A DNA stretch of 64,000 nucleotides. It comes from Aphanomyces cochlioides (Eukaryota > Oomycota > Saprolegniomycetes > Saprolegniales > Verrucalvaceae). Positions 10,419-21,519 of this stretch are shown here, piece after piece. The notes beneath the pieces are model-generated. The model ran no database searches. It was given only the letters and a program-made list of their open reading frames with translations, and was not told the origin of the DNA. The translations under genes and the position numbers were made by a program. How positions within the stretch are numbered: position 1 is the stretch's first letter; every line of letters begins with the position of its first letter. Location: positions 1,054,001 to 1,118,000 of the forward strand of contig JAHQRK010000019.1 in the NCBI GenBank assembly GCA_019828595.1. The letters are read 5' to 3'.

Positions 10419-13122
10419 GGTAAATCACCCGTCTTTGCCCTCGATTTCGACCCCTTAGCTTTTTGAACGTATCTCGCGATCCACAAAGATTTGTTCAACC
10501 CACAACATAATATGCTGTGGGTTTCTCCTCTATACGACAGTATCAATCAACGAAGGGTTTACTTGATACACAAGCCACAGTCAATGATTAAAAGCACAAT
10601 ATCAACTTCACAATAATCAGTTTTTTTGCCCCCCCTTTTATACATGATAATTGTATGAAAAGTGCAAAAATTGAGTAGTTGACCTCAAAAATAACATAAA
10701 CCAAATGCAAAATTCTGGAACTATTTATTACCCTAACCCACATAAAAATATTTGTTTTGGCAAGTTATTTGTTTGAATGGGAAATTGTCACATTTGGTAC
10801 TTTGCGACATGGATGACATGCACTGGCTGTTTCAACCTGACTTTGTCTGCAAACTCTCAATTCTGTCATTGCTAAACCATGTAAACTTCGACATTATCAT
10901 CAGGATCAATACACGAATGTTGTAGCTGACTAGCATCTCCACTCTCTTGACGGGGCTTTGAACGTTTTGACTTTCTCTTCGAGCGAACTGGCATCTCATC
11001 AAACATATGTTCGGCCATTTCTTTTGTCAAGAGCTTCCCTGCTTTGATAAGTAACGTTACAGTGTAAATCATGACAATCCGTTGGGAAACCGTCACGTTG
11101 CATAGTTGCATACGGTACCCACAGTCCAGTGGACAAGTTTAGCCTCGCAATCAACTGGGAGAGAGGGTGGTGGGCCCATGCGTTTCGCCTTTTTATAGGT
11201 GAACCACATGTCAACCACTCGCCGGAAGAGATCGAGTCCGCAATCCAAAGCGTTCTCGAAGGCGAGAAGCAGAAACATGTAAATACTGTATATCGACAGG
11301 TATACGATATCGCACATTAAAACACTACTAGTACATGTGTTTGAAGCGAGCTTCGGCATTTCCAAATTAGAGAGTTTTCGCAAATTTGCTGGTTTATAGA
11401 ATATTATGTCTGAGGGTTTCCCATCGATGGTCAATTTGACCAATAAGAAGTCTTTATTGCCCACGAAGCTCTACGGTTGGATATAATACAATACTCTGAC
11501 CCGTGAAAAAGGAAAGGGGCAAACCACTGAAAAACAGGGCATTCACAAGAAAATGTCGGATAAAATATGACGAATTATCGGAATCGTCGGAAAAATAGTC
11601 GACCCTTTTCCGATAATATTTTTGTGATGGGTATACAAATCTCAAGTCATATCCGTTAGCGACAAGTAGTGGGTCAAAAGACTAGCGGGTGAAATCTTCG
11701 CCTCCACATGGAATCTATAGTCATAGATGACATTACTACAAAGAAGAAAGAAAACGTAGTTCACTTAGGCTCATGACATCACACAACGACTTACATGGTT
11801 GAATCCTGCACAGTTCAAAATGTCAAATTTTAAGGAAAACTGGATGCGACATATTGTGAGTCATACAACCACAGTGCTGCGATCTGAAGCGCGATTTGCA
11901 TCATCCAAGGATACCAAGCAATTGGCAGTCATATTTTCAGCTGATTGTGTTGTGAAACGCGACTTCAAAGCATTTTTAAGAGTGTCTTTCGAGTATTCTA
12001 ATTTTCCTTTTCTCCTCCAAAAAATATCATTCCAAAGTTTTATCTTGAGTTTTGTATGTGAAAGCTGTCTTGCTCAACATTGGCACATGAGGGAATAAGA
12101 ATGATCTAAAAATACCTCAGAATTCGTGAGAATTGAAGGATTATATTTTACAAGTTTCAAGCCAATCAGACGATTTGAAGTATCTCATTTTTGACCACTT
12201 GCATCTTTTCCAATCATAGTTTTTGTATACAGTTCGACCCACAATGTGTCGCTGACCCAAAAAGTGTCGCTGACTGACAGAGATATTACACATGAAATTG
12301 TCGGAAAGATAATCGGTGCTATTTGATTGGTAGTTAATATAAATTCTATAGGCAGTCGTTACCATCAAAAAGGGATTTCATGCTCCACAATTTCAAGGTG
12401 AAAATTACAAGCCTCATGCAGCTATTACGATGACTCTAAACGTCTCGTAGTTGATTGTTATCAACATGAATATTGATCTAATTTAAATGAATTGAAATAA
12501 GCTTTCAAGTGCCGGTACTTGTGTAGGTTGAATTGCTGTCCAAATATCTTCGGAACTATTGAATCACAAATAAACGAGTGGGGTTTATCTGAATACATTG
12601 TATGTAGGATTGACATGCATTAGTACCTCTACATTCCTTTAAAATGTTCGTTATCCTCTCAGACAAGGAGTCATTTTACCATTTTAGAATCTCAACCTTG
12701 TTGATCAAACTGCATTACGTTTGCAGACAAACTCAAGTACTTTTGCTTGCAACTGAATAATAACATTTCATGTTTAATCGAGCGCAACATCTCAAAGCTC
12801 CCTTTTGCGCTGGAATTGTAGGACAACATGCTATTCAACACATATACTTAAAGTCTCTCTCTAATTCAATATCGCTTCAATTTACTACTCTGACGGGATG
12901 TAAAATACGTCAAAATACTCACTATTTGAAAATAGTAGCTGTGATGCATGTCGCTGCCTGATATTTGGCTCACATGAACTATGAATAACTTAAACCTCAG
13001 AAATGTCCAAGGCGATCATGACATTCAAATTTATTTATAATATTAACCAATCACATCACCAACGTATCAATTCTGAAACCTCGTCCGACAAATTCCCAGT
13101 ACAATACGTGGTGATTTACGCG
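10419..13122. mobile_element. 2.7 kb inserted element with short inverted termini
   Basis: Defined by comparison with the uninterrupted copy at 39.67 kb. The ends are inverted: AGGTAAATCACC at the left, and the reverse complement of the right end reads CGCGTAAATCACC. The flanking target appears duplicated as GTA (10416-10418 and 13123-13125), or as TA depending on alignment. Inside there is no intact transposase. Short minus-strand frames at 10872-11464 overlap in different phases and could be a shredded gene, but I do not recognise a family. Most likely a decayed or non-autonomous cut-and-paste transposon. Confidence 0.7.
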
Positions 13123-13125
13123 GTA

Positions 13126-13209
13126 GGATAAGACTTGTGCTGTCCATGAGTCTAGGAGCTTTGTAAAGATATAAACAAAAACTACAAGTACTTGCCTCGG
13201 ATCGTTGAG
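13126..13209 (+). repeat. dispersed repeat, right part (interrupted copy)
   Basis: Continues the repeat left off at 10418 and matches 39674-39757 almost perfectly (GGATAAGACTTGTGCTGTCC through TGCCTCGGATCG). Confidence 0.75.
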
Positions 13210-13853
13210 TACAGATATACCGACACAACTATCATCTTGGCAAGCAGGACGCTAGTTGCCGGCGGATTTCTCACTCTCACTTGTGACCTCATCAAAAAAT
13301 GTGTGACCCCGGCACGACCTGAGTGTGACCTACGCGTGACCTAGCCAAAAATATTCTCTTGACCAGACATGTGACCTGTAATGGATTCTTCCAACCAGGC
13401 TATGCACCATTAAAATCTTTAAAAGTCTGGATTCGAGTGCTACGGCGACAAAAAGATGTCCTGTGAGTTGTTCTACAACAAGGCAGTCCAGTGGAGACCC
13501 GAGTTGGAACTATAAAAGGAATTCACTGTACTTTGTCCAGCCTCTCAAGGGAGCCTTGATCGCGGTGTACTCGACTCGTCTTACTCTTTGGCGACTGCAC
13601 CACGGATACGAGCGACTCTTGATTTCGGAGTTTATCCCAAACTTGCCACATGATATTAGAGTATCGGGAGGATCAGTTCTAACACAAATACACCATCGTC
13701 GTTGGACGTCTTGGGTGGTTCACGACTCTTGAGAATCCAATTCATCCTGTTATTAGTAGGCCCAAGTGGACCATGAACTCTAGCGACCTTTGCGCTGAAC
13801 CTCGACGACAACTTCTAAGTGCCTTTTCTTCTGGTGCATCACGAGTAAGTGGC

Positions 13854-14009
13854 TTAGTCGGAGCCCTGCGCTTTTATTACCAGATTGGATATGCTATGGG
13901 CAACTTGAACATTTCTGTCGCCGGCCGAGAGAGGGTTCATAGGCGCAGAAAAATGCAAAGCAGCGGCCAGCGCAACCAGAGCAAAAGCAACGAATAGGTA
14001 TGGATGTAT
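13854..14009 (-). pseudogene. dead relative of the secreted-protein genes
   Basis: On the minus strand a frame beginning at 14009 encodes a signal-peptide-like stretch (FVAFALVALAAALHF) for about 51 codons, but its first codon is ATA instead of ATG. The sequence just before it (ACAAATTTGCCTTGCA) matches the leader of the genes at 7553 and 15077. The mature region is cut short. I read it as a third family member that lost its start codon; an undetected upstream start is the alternative. Confidence 0.45.
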
Positions 14010-14585
14010 TGCAAGGCAAATTTGTCAAGGACCCGAAAACGAAATCATGCGTTCCATCGCCTTTGCAAGGAGTTTCCGTGGATGAAGCCGATATTCTCCA
14101 TTTATCCAAATTGACTTTCTCGTGTGTGGATGCCGTGGCGTCCAGCATGGTCACTCTTTCATTGTACATGCAGCATGGCACTTTGGCTTGCTCCCCGACG
14201 GCTGGCGTCTTGGTCTACGTCAAGACTTGCTGGGAAACGTTTTACAAGAGTGTTTCAAACTCACGTCAGCAATCAAGTGCTCTTCTTTGGCCAAAAAGAC
14301 TTCAGGAAAATGGCGGACACTATTTATTACGAGGAAAAATATTGCAAACAGAAACGAGTTTGTCATATGAAGTAGAGAGCGGTGAAATTCCGCACACCCT
14401 GATATGCATTGCGTTTGTCGCCCAATGCTCTAACCTTCTACTTCTTTGTTTCACTAGTACTCTTGCCAACAGTCACAGGACGAGAGATCGCTGTACATTC
14501 CAGATGACTTTGTTGTTCTTAGAGCGATAAGTGAGAAGCTTCATGAAGGATAATGCTATCAGAGACCATGAAACGGGTTGTCATT
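14010..14585. other. no supported gene
   Basis: A 176-codon open frame runs here on the plus strand (14000-14530). It resembles nothing known, and its start overlaps the antisense of the decayed secreted-protein gene, so I do not call it. Confidence 0.35.
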
Positions 14586-15077
14586 TCATTGATTGAATTG
14601 GGTTTCCTTTGTCCACTTGGCCAAGCGGCGTTTGTGGTTCCGCTTAAATACGGTGTCTGCCCTGGCCATTTCGTTTCGCTCCGAAGCAGCCCGAGACACA
14701 TGCACTTGCCTTCGATAAAGCTCCACGGACAATAGATTTTTTCTCAGATGGGCGAAACGACTGTATCCTGGGTTGGGACGAAGTATGGGACGGCCATTGT
14801 CATCTCGCTTAGGTTTTGGCGCAGGTTTGATTTCAAGAATGACAAGAGTGGATGGACTGAAGTTAGTAGTAAATCCACGGGCTAGTCTTCTGTTCTTTTG
14901 GGGATGGCCAAGACGAGACTTGCCTTCTTGAAGACTTGGCGAATCTTGGAAGTTAACACTTTGGGCAACGTCACCACCCTCTTGGTCTTGGTTCAACGAT
15001 GCGAGCTGGCGCATCTCCTTGGTGGCACCCGATGCAGCAGTCAGAGCAATGAGAGAAAGAGCAAGAGATAGATGCAT
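14586..15077 (-). CDS. small secreted basic protein (candidate effector)
   Basis: A 163-residue protein. The ATG at 15077 was chosen because it starts a clear signal peptide (MHLSLALSLIALTAASG); the longer frame from 15140 would bury it. The mature chain has no cysteine and is rich in K and R (KPAPKPKRDD, RNHKRRLAKW), with no recognised domain or clear RxLR motif. Signal peptide and 5' flank (AATTTGCCCTGCCATG) resemble those of the gene at 7553 (AATTTGCCTTGTCATG), pointing to a family with a conserved front end and divergent mature parts. Secretion is well supported; the role is not known. Confidence 0.6.
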   Translation of the reverse strand: MHLSLALSLIALTAASGATKEMRQLASLNQDQEGGDVAQSVNFQDSPSLQEGKSRLGHPQKNRRLARGFTTNFSPSTLVILEIKPAPKPKRDDNGRPILRPNPGYSRFAHLRKNLLSVELYRRQVHVSRAASERNEMARADTVFKRNHKRRLAKWTKETQFNQ

Positions 15078-15882
15078 GGCAGGGCAAATTGTCACAATGA
15101 ATACGTCTCGGAAAGGACCCCTTGACAGTATCCAGACCAAGAAAATTCGTAAGAAGATGAGATTTGTTTGTCACTACAAGCACAACTTTTACGAGAAACA
15201 GATGAAGACCACACTGACCACGCGGAATTACACCGCCAAATATGGGCTCGGGGATGTCATTCAATTGCCCACGCGAGGCGGCCCCTGTAGCATCAACAGT
15301 TGGGACTAAAAACCTCGTGTGTCTATCAAAAGAGTATAAAAGGTCATGAGGAGACCACGAGCTTGTGGCGCATTGGCAAAGGGAAAATGATACGGTGACC
15401 CAATTCCAGGGGTATGACCTGGTTTGGGATCATGGGATCACGGCGCAATTTCCCAAAGACTCAAGCACCAAACTCTTTGAGTTCTACGAATCGCGATGGC
15501 AGAACGGATTTGGTCGTGCACCACAACCTTCTATTTTGAGTCTACCTTTAGCGTTTGCTTCACTGCACATCGAGAATTCGTCGTCTTCACTCCAATTTTA
15601 AGTGATAAATCGTACAGAGAGCGCAGTCGTCCGAGATTAGAGGCGCAACGATGGGTTTTGGTGTTGTCGTCCCATTCTTGATGACCAAAGACGTGCTCTC
15701 ACGTGTGCCATCGTCAAGTAGGGATCTCGTTATTGTTAGATATCTTCGGTTGCAGCCTTTAGGGCGACACCTAAAGGTCATGATCCCGTTAGGAATGCCC
15801 AGACAAATTCCATCGGGTCATGTAACAAATTGTATCGTGAGCCCGGCCAGGATCATGATCCCGTTAAGTTATTTAAGTTATT
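15078..15882. other. no supported gene
   Basis: Short random frames only. Leader-like sequence next to the secreted-protein gene runs to about 15140 and resembles 14010-14040. Confidence 0.35.
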
Positions 15883-16170
15883 GACGTTATCATCGTAATT
15901 TCATGAGCCTTTACTCTTGCTCAGTGCACCTTTTGACGTTATCATCGTAAATTCATGGCTCATGACGACGTGCAACATCCCACCAGCGATATGGTGGGAG
16001 GTTGCATGTTGTCATGAGCCTTTACTCTTGCTCAGTGCACCTTTTGACGTTATCATCGTAAATTCATGGCTCATGACGACGTGCAACATCCCACCATGCG
16101 ATATGGAGGGAGGTTGCACGTCGTCATGAGCCATTACTCTTGCTCAGTGCATCGTCATGAGCCATTACTA
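15883..16170. repeat. 111-bp tandem repeat with internal hairpin
   Basis: Units start at GACGTTATCATCGTAA at 15883 (partial), 15935 and 16046. Each full unit contains a long palindrome: 15961-15985 (CATGACGACGTGCAACATCC...) pairs with 15992-16016. The last unit decays into repeats of TCATGAGCCATTAC. No gene overlaps it convincingly. Confidence 0.75.
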
Positions 16171-16296
16171 ATCAAAATCGGTCTTCCTCTATAAATTTAT
16201 TTTCGAGAAAATTGACTTCAAAGATTTTACCTTTTGAAAAATTATATTTGAGAAAAATCGAATTGAAAAATTGTTCTATAGATGAAATTGTATAGG

Positions 16297-18021
16297 GTAC
16301 TACACCTTTTCTCGGCCAAGTGACCTGTTTTTTCCACCAAGGTGAACCAGATAAAAAATATAAATTTTCAGAAGATGAGCAATGAGGAACTTTTCATCCA
16401 AAGAGAAATATTTTTCATCCAATGTGGATACTACCACGGCGCGAAAAGGTGGCGCCAGTGTGACTTGGCCCAATGGGCTCTGTCGATTGTGCTGTCTGAC
16501 GGTTGTTTAGTCCAGATGACGTGGTTCATTGGGCCATAATGTATTGGTGCCAACTTTTCGCGCTGTGGTGGCATCCACGAGGCATCCTCGAGTGCCTGAA
16601 TAGCAAAATGATTGCTCCTTTTCCTTTTGAGCCTCTTGTGGATACCAACAACGGAAGAGAAGCGCCGCGTCTTGGAGGTCTTCAACCAAGGCAACCCCGA
16701 CTGGAAGAAGGTTGCCAAGGACAATGGCGTTTCTCTGTCGACTGCTCGCCTGGTCATATTGAGTAATCGCGTACAAGTCTTGCCGCGCGGTGGCCACAGG
16801 CTCGAATGATCTTACTCCAAGAAGCTGCCTTGCACTCCATGGCGTCTATTACTCAGCCTATAGTTGCGTGCGAGGCTTTGTTCTGCCAAAGGAACCTTGT
16901 GAGAGCGCTCAATTTCGAGAACATGCAGTATGGAAGTTGAAATGTATATAATGACGGCAACTGTGATAGGAATCCTATCACACCATATAACGCAATATGA
17001 TTGGAAGTTAATCTGATGAATTGACTTTGTAGACGAAAACAGACCATGAACCTCGTGGAGCATTGACAGATAAGTTTAACAAGAAAGACAGAAAAGGAAA
17101 CCTTTGATTACACTCAACACGTAGAGGTACAATGTACTCGGTATGCGTTGCTCGTCGTTCCCCAACCCGGGCTATTCAAATGACAAGTCGACACTTTGAA
17201 CACCTGCACTGCAGTCTAATTACATTTTACACACACGAATTGTGATAGTTCTCGCATCTCTCCACTACCTCATGAGCAGTAGGCAGTAGAGCAATAATCA
17301 ATTGAATTATCTCGATATGCAACATGAATCCACAAGGTTCATGAATCATTCAAACTTTGACGTTGCAACGTCAAAACTTGATAGGATAATGACTTGTGAG
17401 GCGAAGGTGTGGAGATCAAATCCGTCATCAATACTTTTGACTTTTGCTTGTGCTTTAATTCATGAATCGTATGAAATTCATGAAATCTACAGTGTTTTGT
17501 GTTTTATGCTTTAGCCATTTGAATATGCTTCCAGTATAATTAAGCGAGTGGGCGCATAACACGCCAACAATCGTGATGTTGTGTTGCAGCTAGTATAGCT
17601 TATATCTGTGCTAGACGTTCAACAAAGATTCGGCTTCTTTATTTGTCGGCTAGACTTTAAGCATGCGAGTGCATGATGCTTGATATCTGCCAATATTCAT
17701 TTGTTGAGCAACTGTGATAGAATCTCTAACACAGTTGCTCAGAATTTTGCGCATTTCGGATTTGTATACTGAAATCAAGTCAAAAACATTTATTGAAAAC
17801 GGATTTCAGGCAACTGTGATAGATTTCCTATCACGCTCCAATACAAAATGATCATGTTTCTATCATAGTTGCAGCAGATGTTTACGTTGCATGAAACAGA
17901 TTTCAAATTGAATGAAAATATACTGTTTTTTATCGTTTTATGTGTTCGATTGGATTTTTATTATGTTCCTTTCCACATTGGTGGAACTTTAATTCAACTT
18001 GGCCGAGAAAAGGTGTAGTAC
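16297..18021. mobile_element. decayed mariner-like element with about 25-bp inverted ends
   Basis: The left end GTACTACACCTTTTCTCGGC (16297 on) is exactly repeated in reverse at 17997-18021, and looser similarity extends to about 50 bp (CCACC-A-GTGG). Between them lies a transposase scrap at 16612-16809. The rest is AT-rich with several near-perfect palindromes. The scrap and the ends together suggest a degenerate IS630/Tc1/mariner-class transposon. Confidence 0.65.
16612..16809 (+). pseudogene. helix-turn-helix scrap of a mariner-like transposase
   Basis: From about residue 13 the translation reads TTEEKRRVLEVFNQGNPDWK and then KVAKDNGVSLSTAR, followed by PRGG. This resembles the N-terminal DNA-binding region of DDE transposases common in oomycetes (mariner/Tc1 type). 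The frame ends at 16809 and no catalytic domain follows, so only a remnant survives inside the 16.3-18.0 kb element. Confidence 0.55.
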
Positions 18022-18248
18022 TCAACTGTTTATCTTAATTTCAATAACTTACGTAGTGACTTTCGATAAAATATATATATCTGCTGCATGTGTGATAAAA
18101 CAAAGATAATATTACACTGCATGTGATACGGAATGAATCACATTTGACAATGATCTGGATGAATCAACGTTTGGTTTGACTTGGACTTTGTATACCATAG
18201 ACCAGGCCGATCAGATTCTTGCCAAGTGTGATTGAAATCCGATCACAC
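16963..18248. repeat. scattered GTGATAG...CTATCAC palindromes
   Basis: Palindromes of one theme occur at 16963-16981 (GTGATAGGAATCCTATCAC, perfect), 17706-17740 (11-bp arms GAGCAACTGTG), 17816-17834 (GTGATAG...CTATCAC) and 18226-18248 (GTGTGAT...ATCACAC), with a half site near 17857. Three are preceded by CAACT or GCAACT. They lie inside and just after the decayed mariner-like element. Confidence 0.6.
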
Positions 18249-18341
18249 GATTTCTAGTCGCATCATTGGTTAAAAGTGATCAATGAAATCGAATTGGTTG
18301 GGCGATTTTGTCTGACGATGAGGCGGATAGCATTCTGAAAT

Positions 18342-18668
18342 ATGCCTCGTGGCCGCAAACGCATAACCAACGAGCAGGAGTACGGTGGCGATAATGCCGA
18401 GCTCGCAGCGCAAAAGCTCAAGAGCAGGAGAACGAATGTCTCCACAAAACAAACTTACAATTCCAAAATCAATGTTTTAGTTGACTGGCTTACAGTAAAC
18501 GATCGATCTGCGCTCGATCTTGAGACGAACAAGATCATCATACCCATTCCAACACCAACCGTGCTTCGATTCTTTGGTTCTATTTGCCGTTCAGCACTTT
18601 ACTCAGTGAATTGCCTTCCGATTTTGAAAGAGTCATTGAGCCACCCCTCTCGTCGTCATGTGTCAAAG
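18342..18668 (+). pseudogene. Crypton tyrosine-recombinase gene, piece 1 (N-terminus)
   Basis: A start followed by basic residues (MPRGRKR) and the core-binding-like helix region of oomycete Crypton proteins (STKQTYNSKINVLVDWL). About 109 codons are in frame up to the edge of an inserted IS1595-like transposon at 18669. The protein continues at 20032 and again at 31557. Cryptons insert by tyrosine-recombinase chemistry. Family assignment rests on the typical text of pieces 2 and 3. Confidence 0.7.
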
Positions 18669-20031
18669 GGGCACTGTTGGAGAATTCCCCTGGTCACTAT
18701 TCTAAATACATTTTAAAACATGAATAACGGCTTCCGGATAATTAACCGGATATCTACAATAGAATCGGTATCCGGATAATTAACCGGACAAAATTCAATT
18801 GGGTGGGAAAGCCCCTTCCTATCCAGTCATTTGAGGTACGAATATCTTTAATATGCCTTTCAATTCCTCATTTCAAGTTTTGCCCCCGCGCTCAACAAGA
18901 TGCAGTACTCTTTTGACAACATGCAAGACTTTACCTACGCTCATGTAATGACGGCAACCTCAACCGAAGTAGATTGCATTGAATGGTGCTTCAAGGTCGG
19001 GTGCACAATTCTTGCATGCTTTGCAAGAATTGCGCCCCATGAAGCTTGACGACAGGGTCAAACGTTGGCGCTGTCGTCGAGCTTCGTGTGGTGATGCTGA
19101 ACGAAGCATCAAGGCGAACAGCTTCTTTGCCAAGTCCAATTTGCCAATTTCCAAGACTGTTCGGCTCATGTATGATTGGGCCAGCCGAAAACCAATGAAG
19201 ACGGCGGCCAGCGAGCAAAAGTTATCGCTACACACCTTGTGCGACTGGTACAACTTTTTCCGCGATGTCTGCTCGAAAGAAATGCTTTCGTGCGAAATGA
19301 AGGTACCTTTGAAAATTGATGTTCCATGTTAATTTCAACGTATTAGATTGGAGGGATTGGTCATGTCGTCGAAATCGACGAAACGAGCGTGAAGAAGAAG
19401 TCAAAGTACAACAGAGGAACCAGACATGAAGAATGCTGGTTGTTCGGTGGTGTCGACAGAACGACCGGAAAGTGGTTTGGTATCCTCACCTACGGGGATC
19501 GAACTAAACCAACACTGTCAAGGCTTATTGCGAAGCACATCAAGCCCGAAACCCTCATCGTATCGGATAGTTTCGCATCGTATGTGCGAATCAGAGACAT
19601 ACGCTCGAAAATAACCCATACCTTGAGGGTTTCAATTTTACCCATCACTGGGTCAACCATCAAAGAAACTTTGTCAACCCAGACAATGGAGCCCATACTC
19701 AAACGATTGAAGGTCTTTGGGAAACCAAAGTCAAACAATTCATCAAGAACATGCGAGAAGTTCATCGCAACCTCCTTCCTGCATACTTAGATGAGTATCT
19801 ATGGCGCTCGTGGTATTTTCCTCGTGCTTCGACGGGTGAAATGTTTTTTAAAGGTCTCGTAGATGGAATTAAAAACATTATTAATACTATAGTACATTTC
19901 ATATCACTTTTTAATATCAGTTCATAATTGTTCGATTCTATTGTAAATATCCGGTTAATTATCCGGAAGCCATTATTCATGTTTTAAAATGTATTTAGAA
20001 TAGTGACCGGGGGAATTCTTCAACAGTGCCC
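18669..20031 (+). mobile_element. IS1595/ISXO2-like transposon #1, inside the Crypton
   Basis: About 95-bp inverted ends starting GGGCACTGTTG (18669 on) and ending with its reverse complement at 20031. They share CCGGTCACTATTC and contain TCCGGATAATTAACCGGAT. It encodes a broken transposase (18900-19927). It splits the Crypton gene after codon 109. I see no clean 8-bp target duplication (TGTCAAAG before, TAATATAG after). Confidence 0.85.
18900..19927 (+). pseudogene. ISXO2/IS1595-like transposase, frameshifted
   Basis: Compared with the better copy at 61409-62431: N-terminal part ATSTEVDCIEW; zinc-ribbon remnants (CMLCKNC) in a second frame; helical part SNLPISKTVRLMYDWASRK; a 44-nt intron (19303-19346, GT...AG); then GIGHVVEIDETS, the first catalytic D, and IVSDSFASYV, the second. 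Another frame change near 19,615 precedes VNHQRNFVNPDNGAHTQTIE and GLW with the catalytic E. At least two frame breaks make it inactive. Confidence 0.8.
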
Positions 20032-21014
20032 TAATATAGAAGTGCAATTGTTGATCTTTATCGAAATAGGTCGTTAAAGCTTGATCCATTGTTTGACACT
20101 GAGCTAAAAACTATGCTTGATGGATATGAGAAGACAATTAATGATTTGAAGAAGCGTGGTTTGATGAAAATTGACGAAGGAAAGCGGCATCTAAAGTTCC
20201 GTGGTTACTCTTTTCTTGCAAAAAAGTTGATGATGCAGGTCCCAGAACACAAAGGTCAATGCTGGACAACTACTCTTTTTTCTTGGCCTTATTTTGTGCT
20301 GATGTGGAATTTGATGAGTCGATCCATAGTCCAGAGTCGCCATTGCAATGGACCGAATCCTGTTTCAGTGTTTATTCGAATGGGCCAAAGCCTTGGTAAA
20401 TTAAAAGACCGATATATCCATTTTGGAGAGGGAGCCGATCAACTTTGTGGGCGAATGATCTGTGAATTGCCCTTTATCGATGAAAAATTTGGTGTTCTAG
20501 CGCCTCACTTCCCACCCTCAATTTTGTGTTGTTTGGATGGCAATTTTTGGAGCGAAATCGTTCCAGGTTTTTCAAATTATCCTCCTGGTGTTCAAAGCGC
20601 TTTTCCCTTTCTCCTTGCGTCAATATTTTATCATGAAAGCTTTTTGCGATCTAATCTAGCTGCATCTCATCCAATTTTCAATTCGAGAATCTTTACTCAT
20701 AATCGTCATATAGACTTGATGCGTGGAACAAAGCAATTATTCATTGGAATTTCTTCTAGTTCTGGGCTGCAAGCTACTGGGATTCCACCACATTTAGCTC
20801 TGTCTACAAAAATCAGTCTCTTATGCAACGAATTGGATGATATGAAGGCACATATAAAGTCGTTCTATTCTAGAATAAACGAGGAATTGCCAACACGGAT
20901 TGCCACTGCAGTTGTTGACGACATAAAGCAAAATTTTGTTGTTGATGGTGTAGCTCCAGTCACTATCCGTGATATTGACTCTCGAATTGGTGGTTTGAAA
21001 GAGTTTCTAGTCAA
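20032..21014 (+). pseudogene. Crypton tyrosine-recombinase gene, piece 2
   Basis: An in-frame TAA sits at the left edge; then about 325 open codons follow. Typical Crypton text is seen: YRSAIVDLYRN, DLKKRGLMKIDEGKRHLKF, WNLMSRS, PVSVFIRMGQSLGKLKDRY and FGEGADQLCGRM, then AFPFLLASIFYHESFLRSNL. The stretch that should hold the catalytic R...H-x-x-R core, between WNLMSRS and PNPVSV, is much too short, so an internal deletion removed it; the Y in KDRY may be the nucleophile. The frame runs without a break into the gypsy LTR at 21015. Confidence 0.75.
21011..21014. repeat. target-site duplication of the gypsy element (left)
   Basis: TCAA directly before the left LTR; the same TCAA follows the right LTR at 31557-31560. 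Confidence 0.8.
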
Positions 21015-21361
21015 TGTGACGGTCGCGGGGATAGCGATGACGCACAAAAAGAATCGAAGGTCCAGACGTTTGGACATCACAGGAACCGAATATCCTCGAC
21101 TTTAGCCAAGGACTCTGTACCAGGATCGGCAGGGGAAGGAGACTAACAACGGTAGTGTAGATTAACCGAGTTAGGAGTAGTCGAGCAGAATGAGAAGTGA
21201 GATACATAGCTATCTAAGAATCTAAACATCTAATATGGAAGGATCGTGAGTTCGAGGACGCTTAGGTCGAATCGAACTAGAATCTTAGTGGTTTGAAAGG
21301 GATCACCTGCGTGGGATGATCCATGAGTTTGACAAGCAACGATCGAGGCTCAACCGTCATA
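21015..21361 (-). repeat. gypsy LTR (3' LTR of the element)
   Basis: Begins TGTGACGGT and ends ACCGTCATA, so the tips are inverted (9 bp with one mismatch). Nearly identical to 31210-31556. Confidence 0.93.
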
Positions 21362-21519
21362 AGCCCCCTGGTAAGTTTCGACCCTCATGTCGAACGCAAG
21401 TTGGGACGGTTGGAAGACTCGATCCATCAACGGGTTGATGGCAATCAATCAAGTCAAGCGACGTGATGCGCTTGATGTGAGTCGGTAGATAGGGTAGTCA
21501 ATAGGGATCCAATAGAATC

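Noticed and set aside
14000..14530. 176-codon plus-strand frame
   Set aside because: No recognisable domain, overlaps the antisense of a decayed gene, and composition looks like chance.
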